Source of the DNA: Flavobacterium pectinovorum | GTDB taxonomy: Bacteria; Bacteroidota; Bacteroidia; Flavobacteriales; Flavobacteriaceae | Assembly (NCBI RefSeq): GCF_900142715.1 | Contig: NZ_FRBX01000004.1 | Location: 496,001-560,000, forward strand | Length of the DNA: 64,000 bases | Direction of reading: 5' to 3' | Shown here: positions 50,291-58,727 of the stretch, in pieces | Position numbering within the stretch: the stretch's first letter is position 1 | Layout of the letters: every line of letters begins with the position of its first letter | Translations under genes and position numbers: made by a program | The notes under the pieces: generated by a model | Databases searched by the model: none | The model's input: only the letters and a program-made list of their open reading frames with translations | Told to the model about the DNA's origin: nothing

Positions 50291-51874
50291 ATGTTTATGA
50301 AAACAAAATATATATTTAAAGGATTAATAATGTCATTATTGCTCACAATTGCAGTTTCAGGCTGTGATAGTTATAATGAAGCAGTAATAGAAAATCTCAA
50401 TGTGAGCAAAGAGTTTTCTCCTATTGAACTTACAGCAAAGGTTAAAAATCAAACTACGGTTGAACTTAACTGGAGTCTAAAACAAGACCAGGTTGTTGAC
50501 AATTATGTTGTTGAATTTAGTGCAGACGATCCTGAATTTAAAACAATTTTTAAAACAATAAATGTTACACAAGATCAGTTGCCTGTTCAGGTTGCATTAG
50601 AGGGTGAAACCGTATATTCAATTAGGGTAAAAGCATTGAGTACATCAGGATTAGATGACTCTGCGTGGTCTGTTGTTACAGCAACAACGTTATCAGAGCA
50701 AATTTTCTTCCCTATTCAGGAAACTGATATTGAAGGAACATCTGTTACTGTAAGATGGACGCCTAATAGCAATGTAACACAAATTAGTGTTGCTCCTGGA
50801 GGTATTACACACACAATAACTGCTGAAGAAAAAATTGCAGGAGTTGCTATCGTAACAGGACTTAGTGGAGACACATCCTACACGGCTACATTGCTAAATG
50901 GACTTAAAACAAGAGGTACGCTAACATTTACCACAGGCGTTGATGTAAGTACAGGTACTGTAGTTAACCCTGGAGATAATTTAAATTTATTAATTACACA
51001 AGCGGCAGCAGGTGCAAAACTGTATCTAATGCCAGGAGATTATAATGCTTATATTGGTGATATCATATTAACCAAACCAATTACAATTAGAGGGGTAAAA
51101 CGCTATGACAAGCCATTAGTAAATGTAACTTTTACAGCAGCGGCAGGAGCATCCTCTTTAAGTTTAATTGATTTAGATTTGGATGGAACCGGAATTAATA
51201 ATTCTGCTCTTATTACAGTTTCAGGCGCTTCGAGTACATATGATGATATTTTAATAAGCGGCTGTAAGGTTCATGATTACACACGTGCATTAATTTCTGC
51301 GAATGCTCTCTTAACAAAAGTAAGATCATTTACTGTAGACAATAGTATTGTTAGAAATGTAAATACAAATGTAGGTGCAGATTTAATTGATTTCAGAGCT
51401 ACTTATATTGCGGATATTATTCTTAAAAACAGCACTTTTGACAATTGCTCGACCAGTCGTGATTTTGTTAGAGTTGACGCTGTTGCACCGGCTAATAGTG
51501 GTTTCTCAGGAACCGGTTTAACAACAAATGTATTAATTGATCACTGTACCTTGTATAAAGTATCTAATACAGCAGCACCAAAAAGAATATTATACCTTCG
51601 TTTTAATGACAATGCGTCAATAGTACGAAATACTTTGATTACTGAGACAACTGCAATTTATACAAATCAGTCTACTACAAAAGAGCCGACATTTGCTAAA
51701 AATTACTATTACAATGCAGCAAGTTTTATGGATGGATCAATTAATTTAAATAAAGTTGATGCTGGCGGAATTGTAGCCGATCCACAATTTACAAATGCTG
51801 CAAATGGTGATTTTACAATTGGTAATCAAACTTTAAAAGATAATGCAATTGGAGATCCGCGTTGGATTAAATAA
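50291..51874 (+). CDS. Surface lipoprotein with FnIII-like and beta-helix domains (DUF4957/DUF5123 type)
   Basis: 527 residues; a start at the ATG at 50297 is possible too. Lipobox AVSGC (Cys near 28). Two fibronectin-III-like domains (about 40-130 and 140-215, TTVELNWSLKQDQVVDNYVV; TSVTVRWTPNSN) are followed by a right-handed parallel beta-helix (about 225-500: LYLMPGDYNAYIGDIILTKP, ITIRGVKR, ...). I recall DUF4957/DUF5123 proteins with this layout in SusCD-linked, often pectin, loci; they look like surface glycan-binding proteins or non-catalytic lyase relatives. No catalytic Lys/Arg/Asp set of a polysaccharide lyase was recognised. Terminator follows. Confidence 0.75.
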   Translation: MFMKTKYIFKGLIMSLLLTIAVSGCDSYNEAVIENLNVSKEFSPIELTAKVKNQTTVELNWSLKQDQVVDNYVVEFSADDPEFKTIFKTINVTQDQLPVQVALEGETVYSIRVKALSTSGLDDSAWSVVTATTLSEQIFFPIQETDIEGTSVTVRWTPNSNVTQISVAPGGITHTITAEEKIAGVAIVTGLSGDTSYTATLLNGLKTRGTLTFTTGVDVSTGTVVNPGDNLNLLITQAAAGAKLYLMPGDYNAYIGDIILTKPITIRGVKRYDKPLVNVTFTAAAGASSLSLIDLDLDGTGINNSALITVSGASSTYDDILISGCKVHDYTRALISANALLTKVRSFTVDNSIVRNVNTNVGADLIDFRATYIADIILKNSTFDNCSTSRDFVRVDAVAPANSGFSGTGLTTNVLIDHCTLYKVSNTAAPKRILYLRFNDNASIVRNTLITETTAIYTNQSTTKEPTFAKNYYYNAASFMDGSINLNKVDAGGIVADPQFTNAANGDFTIGNQTLKDNAIGDPRWIK

Positions 51875-51896
51875 TTCATTTTTTCATATTCTAGTT

Positions 51897-51929
51897 AAAA
51901 GGGATGCAATATTTTGCATCCCTTTTTTT
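51897..51929 (+). terminator. Terminator of the susCD operon
   Basis: aaaagggatgcaa-tatt-ttgcatccctttt, a 13-bp stem, with a T-run to 51929. 23 bases beyond the stop. Confidence 0.9.
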
Positions 51930-51939
51930 ATAAAACAAG

Positions 51940-51985
51940 AAAAGAAATCTGCTCAAATCTGCAAAATCTGCGTGAAACAAACCCT
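51940..51985. repeat. Short intergenic repeat (aaatctgc family)
   Basis: aaatctgctcaaatctgcaa then aatctgcgtgaaac: three imperfect direct copies of aaatctgc in 35 bases, in a form I associate with Flavobacterium intergenic DNA. Lies between the PUL and the pentapeptide gene. Confidence 0.5.
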
Positions 51986-52556
51986 ACTCAATATCCAAAT
52001 CAAATTTCTCTAATAATCCTGCAAGCGCAGTATGAGAAACTTTGGTTCCTTTAATTTTGTTTTCAGATGGATCAAAAGCATAATTTCTTGAAGATCGAAA
52101 ATCAGCTTTCTCCAAAATACATTCCACGAAAGTGGCATTAGAAAGATCACAGTTTTTAAAAATAGCCAGAGACAAATCTGTATTCGAGAAATCAACATCT
52201 TTTAAAGAGCAATCAATAAACTGGGTTTTCTTTAATTTTTTATAAATGAAAGTCGAATAATCAAGCATGCAATCTTCAAAATTCATCGAAAATAAAAAAC
52301 TGTTACTCGAACTAAAATCCAAACCCATTAATTTACAGCCAATAAATTTGATGTTTTTTAAACCTGTATTTTTAAGGACTGCCAATGAAAGATTACAGTT
52401 TTTAAAAGTACAATCTAAAAAATCAATATAACTGAAATCACTTTTAGAGAAATTGCAATTGATGAATTCACAGTTTATAAATTCGTTGTCGGATAATTTT
52501 TGATCAGAATAATCAATAGTGTCGAATGTTTTGTTTTGATGTAATGCAGTTTCCAT
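51984..52556 (-). CDS. Pentapeptide repeat protein
   Basis: 190 residues built of A(D/N)LxX-type repeats, forming a right-handed quadrilateral beta-helix: FINCEFINCNFSKSDFSYID, FLDCTFKNCNLSLAVLKNT, FIDCSLKDVDFSNTDLSLAI, FKNCDLSNATFVECILEKAD. It is of the McbG/QnrB-like soluble type, of unknown partner. Qnr-type proteins mimic DNA and protect gyrase; nothing here proves that. Cytoplasmic, single gene. Confidence 0.92.
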   Translation of the reverse strand: METALHQNKTFDTIDYSDQKLSDNEFINCEFINCNFSKSDFSYIDFLDCTFKNCNLSLAVLKNTGLKNIKFIGCKLMGLDFSSSNSFLFSMNFEDCMLDYSTFIYKKLKKTQFIDCSLKDVDFSNTDLSLAIFKNCDLSNATFVECILEKADFRSSRNYAFDPSENKIKGTKVSHTALAGLLEKFDLDIE

Positions 52557-52598
52557 AGAAATAAATTAAGGTTGGGAAAGAAGAGGAGTGTGTGGTTT

Positions 52599-52799
52599 TT
52601 ATTCTAATTCGATACAATCAAAAATATCGTTTTTAAGAATTGATTCGGATATTTCTGTCTCACTGTCGATTCTTAAAATATTATCACAATCTTCCAGGTC
52701 AAAATTCCATAATGCATAAGGTAATAATTTGTGAAGTATTGCAGTTGCTGATTCTAATTTGGATTTTGAATCAACAGTTGTTTTAAAAACATAAATCAT
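52599..52799 (-). CDS. Small conserved-type protein, unknown function
   Basis: 66 residues from the ATG at 52799 (MIYVFKTTVDSKSKLESATA). It alternates strand-helix-strand (IYVFKTTV, ATAILHKLLPYALWNFDLED, ILRIDSE) like a half ferredoxin fold, reminiscent of HMA or ACT-like small domains, but without metal-binding Cys pairs. Start chosen because the longer frame overlaps a T-rich leader. 43 bases downstream of it lies the pentapeptide gene, same strand. Family not recognised. Confidence 0.6.
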   Translation of the reverse strand: MIYVFKTTVDSKSKLESATAILHKLLPYALWNFDLEDCDNILRIDSETEISESILKNDIFDCIELE

Positions 52800-52870
52800 A
52801 ATTTGCTCTTTTTTACAAGGCAAATTTCAATAAATCAACAGTAACTTTACTAGGATTTCGTAATCAATAA

Positions 52871-53791
52871 TTAGGACTTATCAATCAATTTCCGGTATTG
52901 TATAGGAGTAATGCCTTCGTGTTTTTTAAAGAATCTGCTAAAGTAAGAATGATCCTCATGTCCTACTTGTAAAGCAATTTCGCTTACCGAAAAAGTAGTT
53001 TGAAAGAGTAAATATTTAGCTTCTAATAAAATGGTTTCTTCAATCCATTTGGCTGCAGATTGACCAGTTACAAATTTTACAGATTTATTTAAATGATTAG
53101 GTGTAACATTTAGTAATGAAGCGTAATAATTAACCTGATGATGTGTTTTGATATTATTGTGAATTAACTCTTTGAATTTGGATGAAAGAACTTCGGCAGC
53201 AGAAATACTCTTAAAAGTTTGTACACTGTTTTTATTCATTTCATAAAACAATGCAATTAAATAGGACTGTACAATATTTAGATTTGCAGTTTGGGTTCCT
53301 AAATATTCTTGCTGCAACCGACTTAAAATTGCTATAATGGATTTTACGTCTTCTTCTGCTAAACTAATTTTTGGGTTTCCTGATATTTTTAAAAAATCAA
53401 AATCATTGATCATTTCTCGATTGCCATATTTTCCAATTAAAATATCAGGATGAAATTGGCAAATATAGCCGGTATGTGTGCTGTTTACATTTTCTATTGA
53501 AAAAATCTGACCCGCAGGAACCATAATAATTTCATTAGAAACAGTTTGATATTCTTTATAACCCACTTTCATTACATGTGTGCCGGAAGTAACAAATAGC
53601 AAAGTATGACAACTGTGTTTAGAGGGTGGAACAGGAAATTGTAACTGCATCATTTCTTCCATCTTTAAACAAAAAAAATGATCAGAGTTTGATTTGAAAA
53701 GTAAATGCATTGGATTTTCTTCGCCAAGAAATTTTTCACGAAATCCCTTTGCTTCATATGTTTTTACTTTTTCGTCCGGCTTTATTTTCAT
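52871..53791 (-). CDS. AraC family transcriptional regulator
   Basis: 306 residues. N-terminal cupin-like sensor (HTLLFVTSGTHVMKVGYKEYQ, VPAGQIFSIENV). C-terminal AraC domain: ASLLNVTPNHLNKSVKFVTG and FSVSEIALQVGHEDHSYFSRFF, ending GITPIQYRKLIDKS. Its start overlaps the end of the upstream gene by 4 bases (ATGA), so translation is coupled and the two are one transcript. Possible regulator of that pair itself. Confidence 0.92.
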   Translation of the reverse strand: MKIKPDEKVKTYEAKGFREKFLGEENPMHLLFKSNSDHFFCLKMEEMMQLQFPVPPSKHSCHTLLFVTSGTHVMKVGYKEYQTVSNEIIMVPAGQIFSIENVNSTHTGYICQFHPDILIGKYGNREMINDFDFLKISGNPKISLAEEDVKSIIAILSRLQQEYLGTQTANLNIVQSYLIALFYEMNKNSVQTFKSISAAEVLSSKFKELIHNNIKTHHQVNYYASLLNVTPNHLNKSVKFVTGQSAAKWIEETILLEAKYLLFQTTFSVSEIALQVGHEDHSYFSRFFKKHEGITPIQYRKLIDKS

Positions 53792-54360
53792 TGTTTAAAA
53801 TAGTACAATCTAAAATCAAGCAATTGGCAAAGTGCATGATGTTTTTGGTATAATTCTTCAACCACTTCAATAAGATCCTCGTTGTCCTGATATAAACTAA
53901 AAAAAGCTTTGTCAATAGTACTGCAGCTCGCAATTTTATTATAAGTTGATCCATAACCGGAAATGGCGCGTGCACCGGTTACATCCAGAAAATATTGGGC
54001 TTCTTCTTCGCTTAAATCTAATATTTTTTTATTGGCAAAATGAATGACTTTTCCTTTCATTTTTCCTTCAAAAAGTTCGGCTATTTCTTCAAGGCTATAA
54101 TAATAATCATGAAGGCATATATTGTTTTCCTGCCCTGGCATAACCAGATAAATAATTTCATAATCCTTAAAATTATGATCTTCATAAAGCAATACATTCA
54201 AACTTTCTTCTAAACCTTCAATCGTGTCACAGGTTTTGTAAATGCTTGCAATTCCCTGGTCAAGGGCAATTTCTTCCAGATTTTTGACCACATCTGTAGT
54301 TCTAATTTCATCTACATCAGGAACACCCTCGAGGCAGAAAATAAATTTCTCAGTATCCAT
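53788..54360 (-). CDS. DUF6642-like protein of unknown function
   Basis: 190 residues, cytoplasmic, acidic. Starts KFIFCLEGVPDVDEIRTTDV and contains a Rossmann-like alternation (LNVLLYEDHNFKDYEIIYLV; GKVIHFANKKILDLS) then TGARAISGYGS, which recalls CHAT/caspase-like or TIR-like sheet proteins that process signals (CLEG...HDYYYSLEEI; GYGSTYNK). I believe it is the DUF6642 family, common in flavobacteria. Overlaps the AraC gene start by 4 bases. Function unknown. Confidence 0.6.
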   Translation of the reverse strand: MDTEKFIFCLEGVPDVDEIRTTDVVKNLEEIALDQGIASIYKTCDTIEGLEESLNVLLYEDHNFKDYEIIYLVMPGQENNICLHDYYYSLEEIAELFEGKMKGKVIHFANKKILDLSEEEAQYFLDVTGARAISGYGSTYNKIASCSTIDKAFFSLYQDNEDLIEVVEELYQKHHALCQLLDFRLYYFKQ

Positions 54361-54652
54361 GCAACAATCTTTTCCGGTTGGTAATACGTGATTAAAGGAT
54401 CACTTTGTTTTCGTTTTGACAAATGTATTTTTTATTGTGGAAAAAATGTTATATCACGACGGTTTTAACGCATTTTTTTTTGAAATTTTAGAGTAAAGAA
54501 GATCTAAAAGTTTTTAAAAATCTTTCAGCTTCAAAATAAAAATGCAAGATAATTTTGATACAATTTAGAACAATAAAAATTATAAAATTGTAACGATCTA
54601 TAACTAATTTTGATCGAAACAAATTTATTTCCAATCAAATACAAAAGTCAAA

Positions 54653-55912
54653 ATGGTAAACGAGAGAGTGATGGAGAAGCTGGGAATATTGGCAGATGCT
54701 GCAAAATATGACGTTTCATGTTCTTCGGCTTTAAGCAATCGAAAAAATAAGGATAAAGGATTAGGAGATGCAAAAGGTTATGGTATTTGCCATTCTTATA
54801 CAGAAGACGGGCGTTGCGTTTCGTTGCTGAAAATCTTACTGACCAATCATTGCATTTTTGACTGTGCTTATTGTGTAAGCCGAAAAAGCAACGACATTAA
54901 AAGGGCAGCTTTTACTGTTGATGAGGTGGTTGACCTTACGATAGGTTTTTACAGAAGAAATTATATTGAAGGGCTTTTTTTGAGTTCCGGTATTTTTGAT
55001 AATGCAGATTATACCATGCAACGTTTGGTTAGGATTGCGAAAAAATTGCGATTAGAACAAAACTTCAACGGTTATATACATCTTAAAGCGATTCCCGGAG
55101 CCAGTGATGAATTGCTCAAAGAAGCCGGAATGTATGCAGATCGCTTAAGTGTAAATGTTGAAATGCCAACAGAGCAAAGTTTAAAATTACTTGCTCCGGA
55201 TAAAAACCACAAAGACGTGATTCAACCAATGGAATATCTTAAAAATGAAATTGTTGGTTATAAAGAAGAGAAAAAACTAAACTATAAAGCACCACTTTTT
55301 GCGCCCGCAGGTCAAAGTACACAAATGGTGATTGGTGCAACAAAAGAAAATGATCTGGAGATTCTGGGCATGGCAGATTATTTTTATCAAAAGATGAATA
55401 TGAAGCGTGTGTATTATTCCGGATATGTTCCAATAAGTAACGATAATAGGCTTCCGGCTATTGGTACACCAGTTCCTATTATTCGAGAAAACCGTTTGTA
55501 TCAGGCCGATTGGTTAATTCGATATTATGGATTTAACGTTAATGAAATTGTTGGGTTAAATCAGCCCAATCTTGATCTTGACATAGATCCCAAACTAGGA
55601 TGGGCATTGCGAAATCTGCATCAATTTCCGGTTGATATTAATACTGCCGATATAGAACTTATTAAACGCATTCCGGGAATTGGTTATTTGGGCGCGCAGA
55701 AAATTGTTGCCGCCAGAAAATTTAAGAAACTAGTTCCTCATGATTTACAAAAATTTGGTATTGCTTATAGTAGGTCACAGTATTTCTTGGCTTTTGCCAC
55801 ACCGTTTCAGATGCAGAAGGATTTAACTTCAATTCAAATCAAGGATAAGATTTTAAATATCCAGAAGAGTAAATATAAAAATGATTTTTCTAACCAACTT
55901 GCCTTATTTTAA
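54653..55912 (+). CDS. Putative DNA modification/repair radical SAM protein
   Basis: 419 residues. The radical SAM cluster motif CIFDCAYC (Cys67, Cys71, Cys74) is preceded by a further Cys-rich segment (GICHSYTEDGRCVSLLK), and helix-hairpin-helix DNA-binding motifs lie near the C-terminus (INTADIELIKRIPGIGYLGA). This matches the TIGR03916-type family linked to uracil-DNA-glycosylase-like proteins. The DUF4130/TIGR03915 partner starts 5 bases after its stop. Likely repairs or modifies a base in DNA by radical chemistry; the substrate is unknown. Confidence 0.92.
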   Translation: MVNERVMEKLGILADAAKYDVSCSSALSNRKNKDKGLGDAKGYGICHSYTEDGRCVSLLKILLTNHCIFDCAYCVSRKSNDIKRAAFTVDEVVDLTIGFYRRNYIEGLFLSSGIFDNADYTMQRLVRIAKKLRLEQNFNGYIHLKAIPGASDELLKEAGMYADRLSVNVEMPTEQSLKLLAPDKNHKDVIQPMEYLKNEIVGYKEEKKLNYKAPLFAPAGQSTQMVIGATKENDLEILGMADYFYQKMNMKRVYYSGYVPISNDNRLPAIGTPVPIIRENRLYQADWLIRYYGFNVNEIVGLNQPNLDLDIDPKLGWALRNLHQFPVDINTADIELIKRIPGIGYLGAQKIVAARKFKKLVPHDLQKFGIAYSRSQYFLAFATPFQMQKDLTSIQIKDKILNIQKSKYKNDFSNQLALF

Positions 55913-55917
55913 TCAAA

Positions 55918-56697
55918 ATGATACTGGTAATTTACGATGGAACTTATGAAGGATGGCTAACAGCCGTATTTGAGATTTATGAATATAAATTGGAAGATAC
56001 TGTTTTTAGTAAAAACGGCGCTTGTGATGCTCTGTTATTTTCATCCAACCATGTTGTGATAACAGATTTTAAAAAGGCAAATCGTGTTTTAAACGGACTC
56101 AAACAACGCCTTTCAGCAGATGGATTTTCAAGTTTTCATAAAGCATTTTTGTCTGAAGTAAATCATATAGAACAGACCATGTTTCAGTTTGCTCAATATA
56201 TTTTTTCGACCACAAAAAATGTAGAAGAGGATTTTAGTAATGCTGCAGTTTGGGATATACGAAAGGCAACCCGACTCACCGGAAAAGAAGCGCATAGGAT
56301 GGAAGCATTTGTGCGTTTTAAATTAACCAAAGACCAGCTTTATTATGCTATAATCGAACCCGAATGTGATGTATTGCATCTTATAGAAAATCATTTTAAA
56401 AATCGCTATGCAGATCAGCGCTGGTTAATTTATGATGCAAAGCGTAAATATGGAGTTTATTATGATCTTGAAAACCTTTCGACCGTAGAGTTAGAATTTA
56501 ATCAGGGGCCGGTTTCTTCTAAATTTTTAACTGAAATATGCGACGAACAAGAAGAGTTTTTTCAGAATCTTTGGAAACGTTATTTTAGTAGTGTAAATAT
56601 TGAGTCAAGAAAAAATATGAAACTGCATATTCAACATATGCCAAAACGATATTGGAGAAATCTGATAGAGAAAATTCCCCCAATTAATAAAAAATAG
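55918..56697 (+). CDS. TIGR03915/DUF4130 family putative DNA metabolism protein
   Basis: 259 residues starting MILVIYDGTYEGWLTAVFEIYEY, the family hallmark. The middle domain HRMEAFVRFKLTKDQLYYAI followed by IEPECDVLHLIENHFKNRYADQ is DUF4130, a DNA-repair-associated fold related to uracil-DNA glycosylase partners. It ends in RYWRNLIEKIPPI. Encoded 5 bases after the radical SAM gene, nearly always together. In other species the DUF4130 part is fused to a UDG domain; here it is separate and no UDG gene lies in the window. Confidence 0.92.
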   Translation: MILVIYDGTYEGWLTAVFEIYEYKLEDTVFSKNGACDALLFSSNHVVITDFKKANRVLNGLKQRLSADGFSSFHKAFLSEVNHIEQTMFQFAQYIFSTTKNVEEDFSNAAVWDIRKATRLTGKEAHRMEAFVRFKLTKDQLYYAIIEPECDVLHLIENHFKNRYADQRWLIYDAKRKYGVYYDLENLSTVELEFNQGPVSSKFLTEICDEQEEFFQNLWKRYFSSVNIESRKNMKLHIQHMPKRYWRNLIEKIPPINKK

Positions 56698-56704
56698 TTT
56701 TAAC

Positions 56705-56745
56705 AACAAAGCCTTAATGATTCATTAAGGCTTTGTTATTTTTAG
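56705..56745. terminator. Bidirectional terminator after the radical SAM pair
   Basis: aacaaagccttaatga-ttcattaaggctttgtt, a 14-bp stem with a short loop, then attttta. Also serves the leftward map gene ending at 56768. Confidence 0.9.
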
Positions 56746-56767
56746 AATATTAGATTAATATTTTTTT

Positions 56768-57532
56768 TTAATTCCATATATCATTCATCTCGGTCAGTAC
56801 AATAGGCTTGCCGTCAGTAACGACAATGGTATGTTCGTGCTGCGCCATAAAACCGCCTTTATTGCCAACCATTGTCCAGCCATCCTGCAAAGTTTCGGCA
56901 TATGTTGAGGTTGTCGAAATAAAAGTTTCAATTGCAACTACCGAATTTTTCCTGAATCTTGTTAGGTTAAATCGATCTCTGTAATTCGCTATTTCATGTG
57001 GTTCTTCATGAAGACCTCTTCCAATTCCGTGGCCGGTTAAATTTTTAATGACCTTGTATCCTTTTTTCTTAGCTTCAGTTTCGATTAAAAAACCAATATC
57101 AGAAATGCGAACTCCACCCTTTATATTATAAATTGCTTTATGTAGAATTTGTTTTGAAGCTTCAATCAATTTTTGGTGCTCGTTTACATCTGTTCCAATA
57201 ACAAATGAACCTCCATTATCAGACCAGAAACCATCAAGTTCTGCAGAAACATCAATATTAATTAAATCACCTTCATTAAGAATTCTTTTATCAGACGGAA
57301 TGCCGTGACAAAATTCATTGTTTACACTTATACATGTCCATCCCGGAAAACCATAAGTCAGGTATGGAGCTGATTTTGCGCCTAAGTCATTCAGAATTTG
57401 TCCGCCATAGTTGTCTAATTCCTTTGTAGACATACCTGGTTTGGCAAAATTTCTCATTTCTTTCAAAGTAAAAGCAACAGCTTCACTTGCCTTTTTCATT
57501 CCAATTAATTCTGATTCTTGTTTTATAGACAT
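56768..57532 (-). CDS. map: Type I methionyl aminopeptidase
   Basis: 254 residues, the usual length. Metal ligands: INIDVSAELDGFWSDN (two Asp), GHGIGRGLHEEPHEI (His), VAIETFIS (Glu) and QHEHTIVV (Glu); substrate-pocket His in NNEFCHGIPSD. Removes N-terminal Met from nascent proteins. It lacks the N-terminal SH3-like zinc extension. Single gene in the core region. Confidence 0.96.
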   Translation of the reverse strand: MSIKQESELIGMKKASEAVAFTLKEMRNFAKPGMSTKELDNYGGQILNDLGAKSAPYLTYGFPGWTCISVNNEFCHGIPSDKRILNEGDLINIDVSAELDGFWSDNGGSFVIGTDVNEHQKLIEASKQILHKAIYNIKGGVRISDIGFLIETEAKKKGYKVIKNLTGHGIGRGLHEEPHEIANYRDRFNLTRFRKNSVVAIETFISTTSTYAETLQDGWTMVGNKGGFMAQHEHTIVVTDGKPIVLTEMNDIWN

Positions 57533-57556
57533 GTTTTTTATTTTAGGAATTCAATA

Positions 57557-57919
57557 TTAATTATTTTCTACCAATTCAATATCCATCGTTTTTATTAATC
57601 CGTCTTGAAAAGTATAAATGTGTTTTACCATTCCGTCAAAGATTAAACCGCCTTGCAAATCTTTTACGTTTTGATGCACCTTAACTTCTAAGCTTCCATT
57701 TTCTCTTTCATCAAAGCCAACAGGTTCTACTTTTGGGTTTATTTCCATCCATTGTCTTGTCCAGTATTCTTTAATTTCATTGTGGCCACTTATATAACCG
57801 CCTTCCCAGGCTTTTGACCATTGTACATCTTTTTGCATTGTCGACAATGCGTTTTCAATGTTTCTGTCATTAAAAGCGGTATATGCTTTATGTATCGTAT
57901 TCTCAAGTTGATTTACCAT
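57557..57919 (-). CDS. SnoaL/NTF2-like domain protein
   Basis: 120 residues, a single NTF2-like domain: IHKAYTAFNDRNIENALSTM, ISGHNEIKEYWTRQWMEINP, and IYTFQDGLIKTMDIEL. The pocket residues are typical of polyketide cyclase-like SnoaL proteins, whose role in flavobacteria is unknown. It lies 24 bases upstream of map on the same strand and may share its transcript. Confidence 0.82.
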   Translation of the reverse strand: MVNQLENTIHKAYTAFNDRNIENALSTMQKDVQWSKAWEGGYISGHNEIKEYWTRQWMEINPKVEPVGFDERENGSLEVKVHQNVKDLQGGLIFDGMVKHIYTFQDGLIKTMDIELVENN

Positions 57920-58060
57920 TATTGTTTTGAATTAAATTAGTAGAAATTTTAATCAAATTTAATTTTGCTATTCCCGAACTCCTGATTTTTACTAAAAAAG
58001 AGATGTTCGTTTGCATTATGGCTAATATAAAACTAATTTATTAAAGAGTGAATTGTTTAT

Positions 58061-58318
58061 CTATTTCTCTTCTTCTAAATTGTCAACAGCAGAAATTTGA
58101 TCCAATATATTGGTTTGATTGGGTGAAATGTAATTTTTGACTTCACTTGTATTTTCTTTCTTAAAAAGAATATCCAGCGCGTTGTATAGTTTTAATAAAA
58201 CATCCTTGTCTTCTTTTGCAATTTCTAAGGCAGTATTGAAATTAAAAACATAATTATTCGAATTGCGTACCTCTACTTTTATTGTTTTAGATGTGATTTT
58301 AAATTTAACTATGTCCAT
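58061..58318 (-). CDS. Small uncharacterised protein
   Basis: 85 residues: strand-rich MDIVKFKITSKTIKVEVRNS, then NYVFNFNTALEIAKEDKDVL and a helical acidic tail ending AVDNLEEEK. No Cys, no signal peptide. Family not recognised. Stands between the SnoaL gene and tRNA-Met. Confidence 0.55.
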   Translation of the reverse strand: MDIVKFKITSKTIKVEVRNSNNYVFNFNTALEIAKEDKDVLLKLYNALDILFKKENTSEVKNYISPNQTNILDQISAVDNLEEEK

Positions 58319-58461
58319 ATTTACAACGTATTAACTTTTTCGACTTTTTCTAACATGCCATTAAAAAGTATTAAAGGTATTTAATTATTTAGAGATATAA
58401 CTTAATTATTTAAAGTTCCTTGCTGTAATTTTTGATGCAAAGAGGAATTAATTTCAATAAA

Positions 58462-58498
58462 AAAACCCTAATCAATTGATGATTAGGGTTTTGTTTTT
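58462..58498 (-). terminator. Terminator downstream of tRNA-Met
   Basis: aaaaccctaatcatc..atgattagggtttt: a long stem (aaaaaaccctaatca/tgattagggttttg) with a short loop attga, T-rich on the minus strand. Lies just beyond the tRNA 3' end. Confidence 0.8.
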
Positions 58499-58500
58499 TG

Positions 58501-58574
58501 TAGCGAGGACGGGAGTTGAACCCGTGACCTCAGGGTTATGAATCCTGCGCTCTAACCAACTGAGCTACCTCGCC
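58501..58574 (-). tRNA. tRNA-Met (anticodon CAT)
   Basis: 74-base cloverleaf: acceptor ggcgagg/cctcgct (G-U closing pair), D arm agctcagttggttagagc, anticodon loop ttcataa with CAT, T arm cacgg-gttcaac-tcccgtc. The first pair and the absence of the initiator GGG/CCC anticodon stem make it the elongator or Ile2 type rather than fMet; elongator Met is most likely. Confidence 0.9.
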
Positions 58575-58727
58575 AAGATTGCAAGTGAACCGTGTTCCTC
58601 ATTGCGGGTGCAAATATAAAAATTTTATTAGAGCTTACAAGCATAAAATGAAGAAAAAAAAATATTTTTAAAAACGCATTGTTTTTGGACATATATTCTT
58701 ATATTTCGAAAAAATTAAAAGTAGCAC

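Noticed and set aside
58501..58574. Initiator tRNA-fMet
   Set aside because: The anticodon stem lacks the three G-C pairs typical of the initiator, so elongator Met (or Ile2) is favoured.
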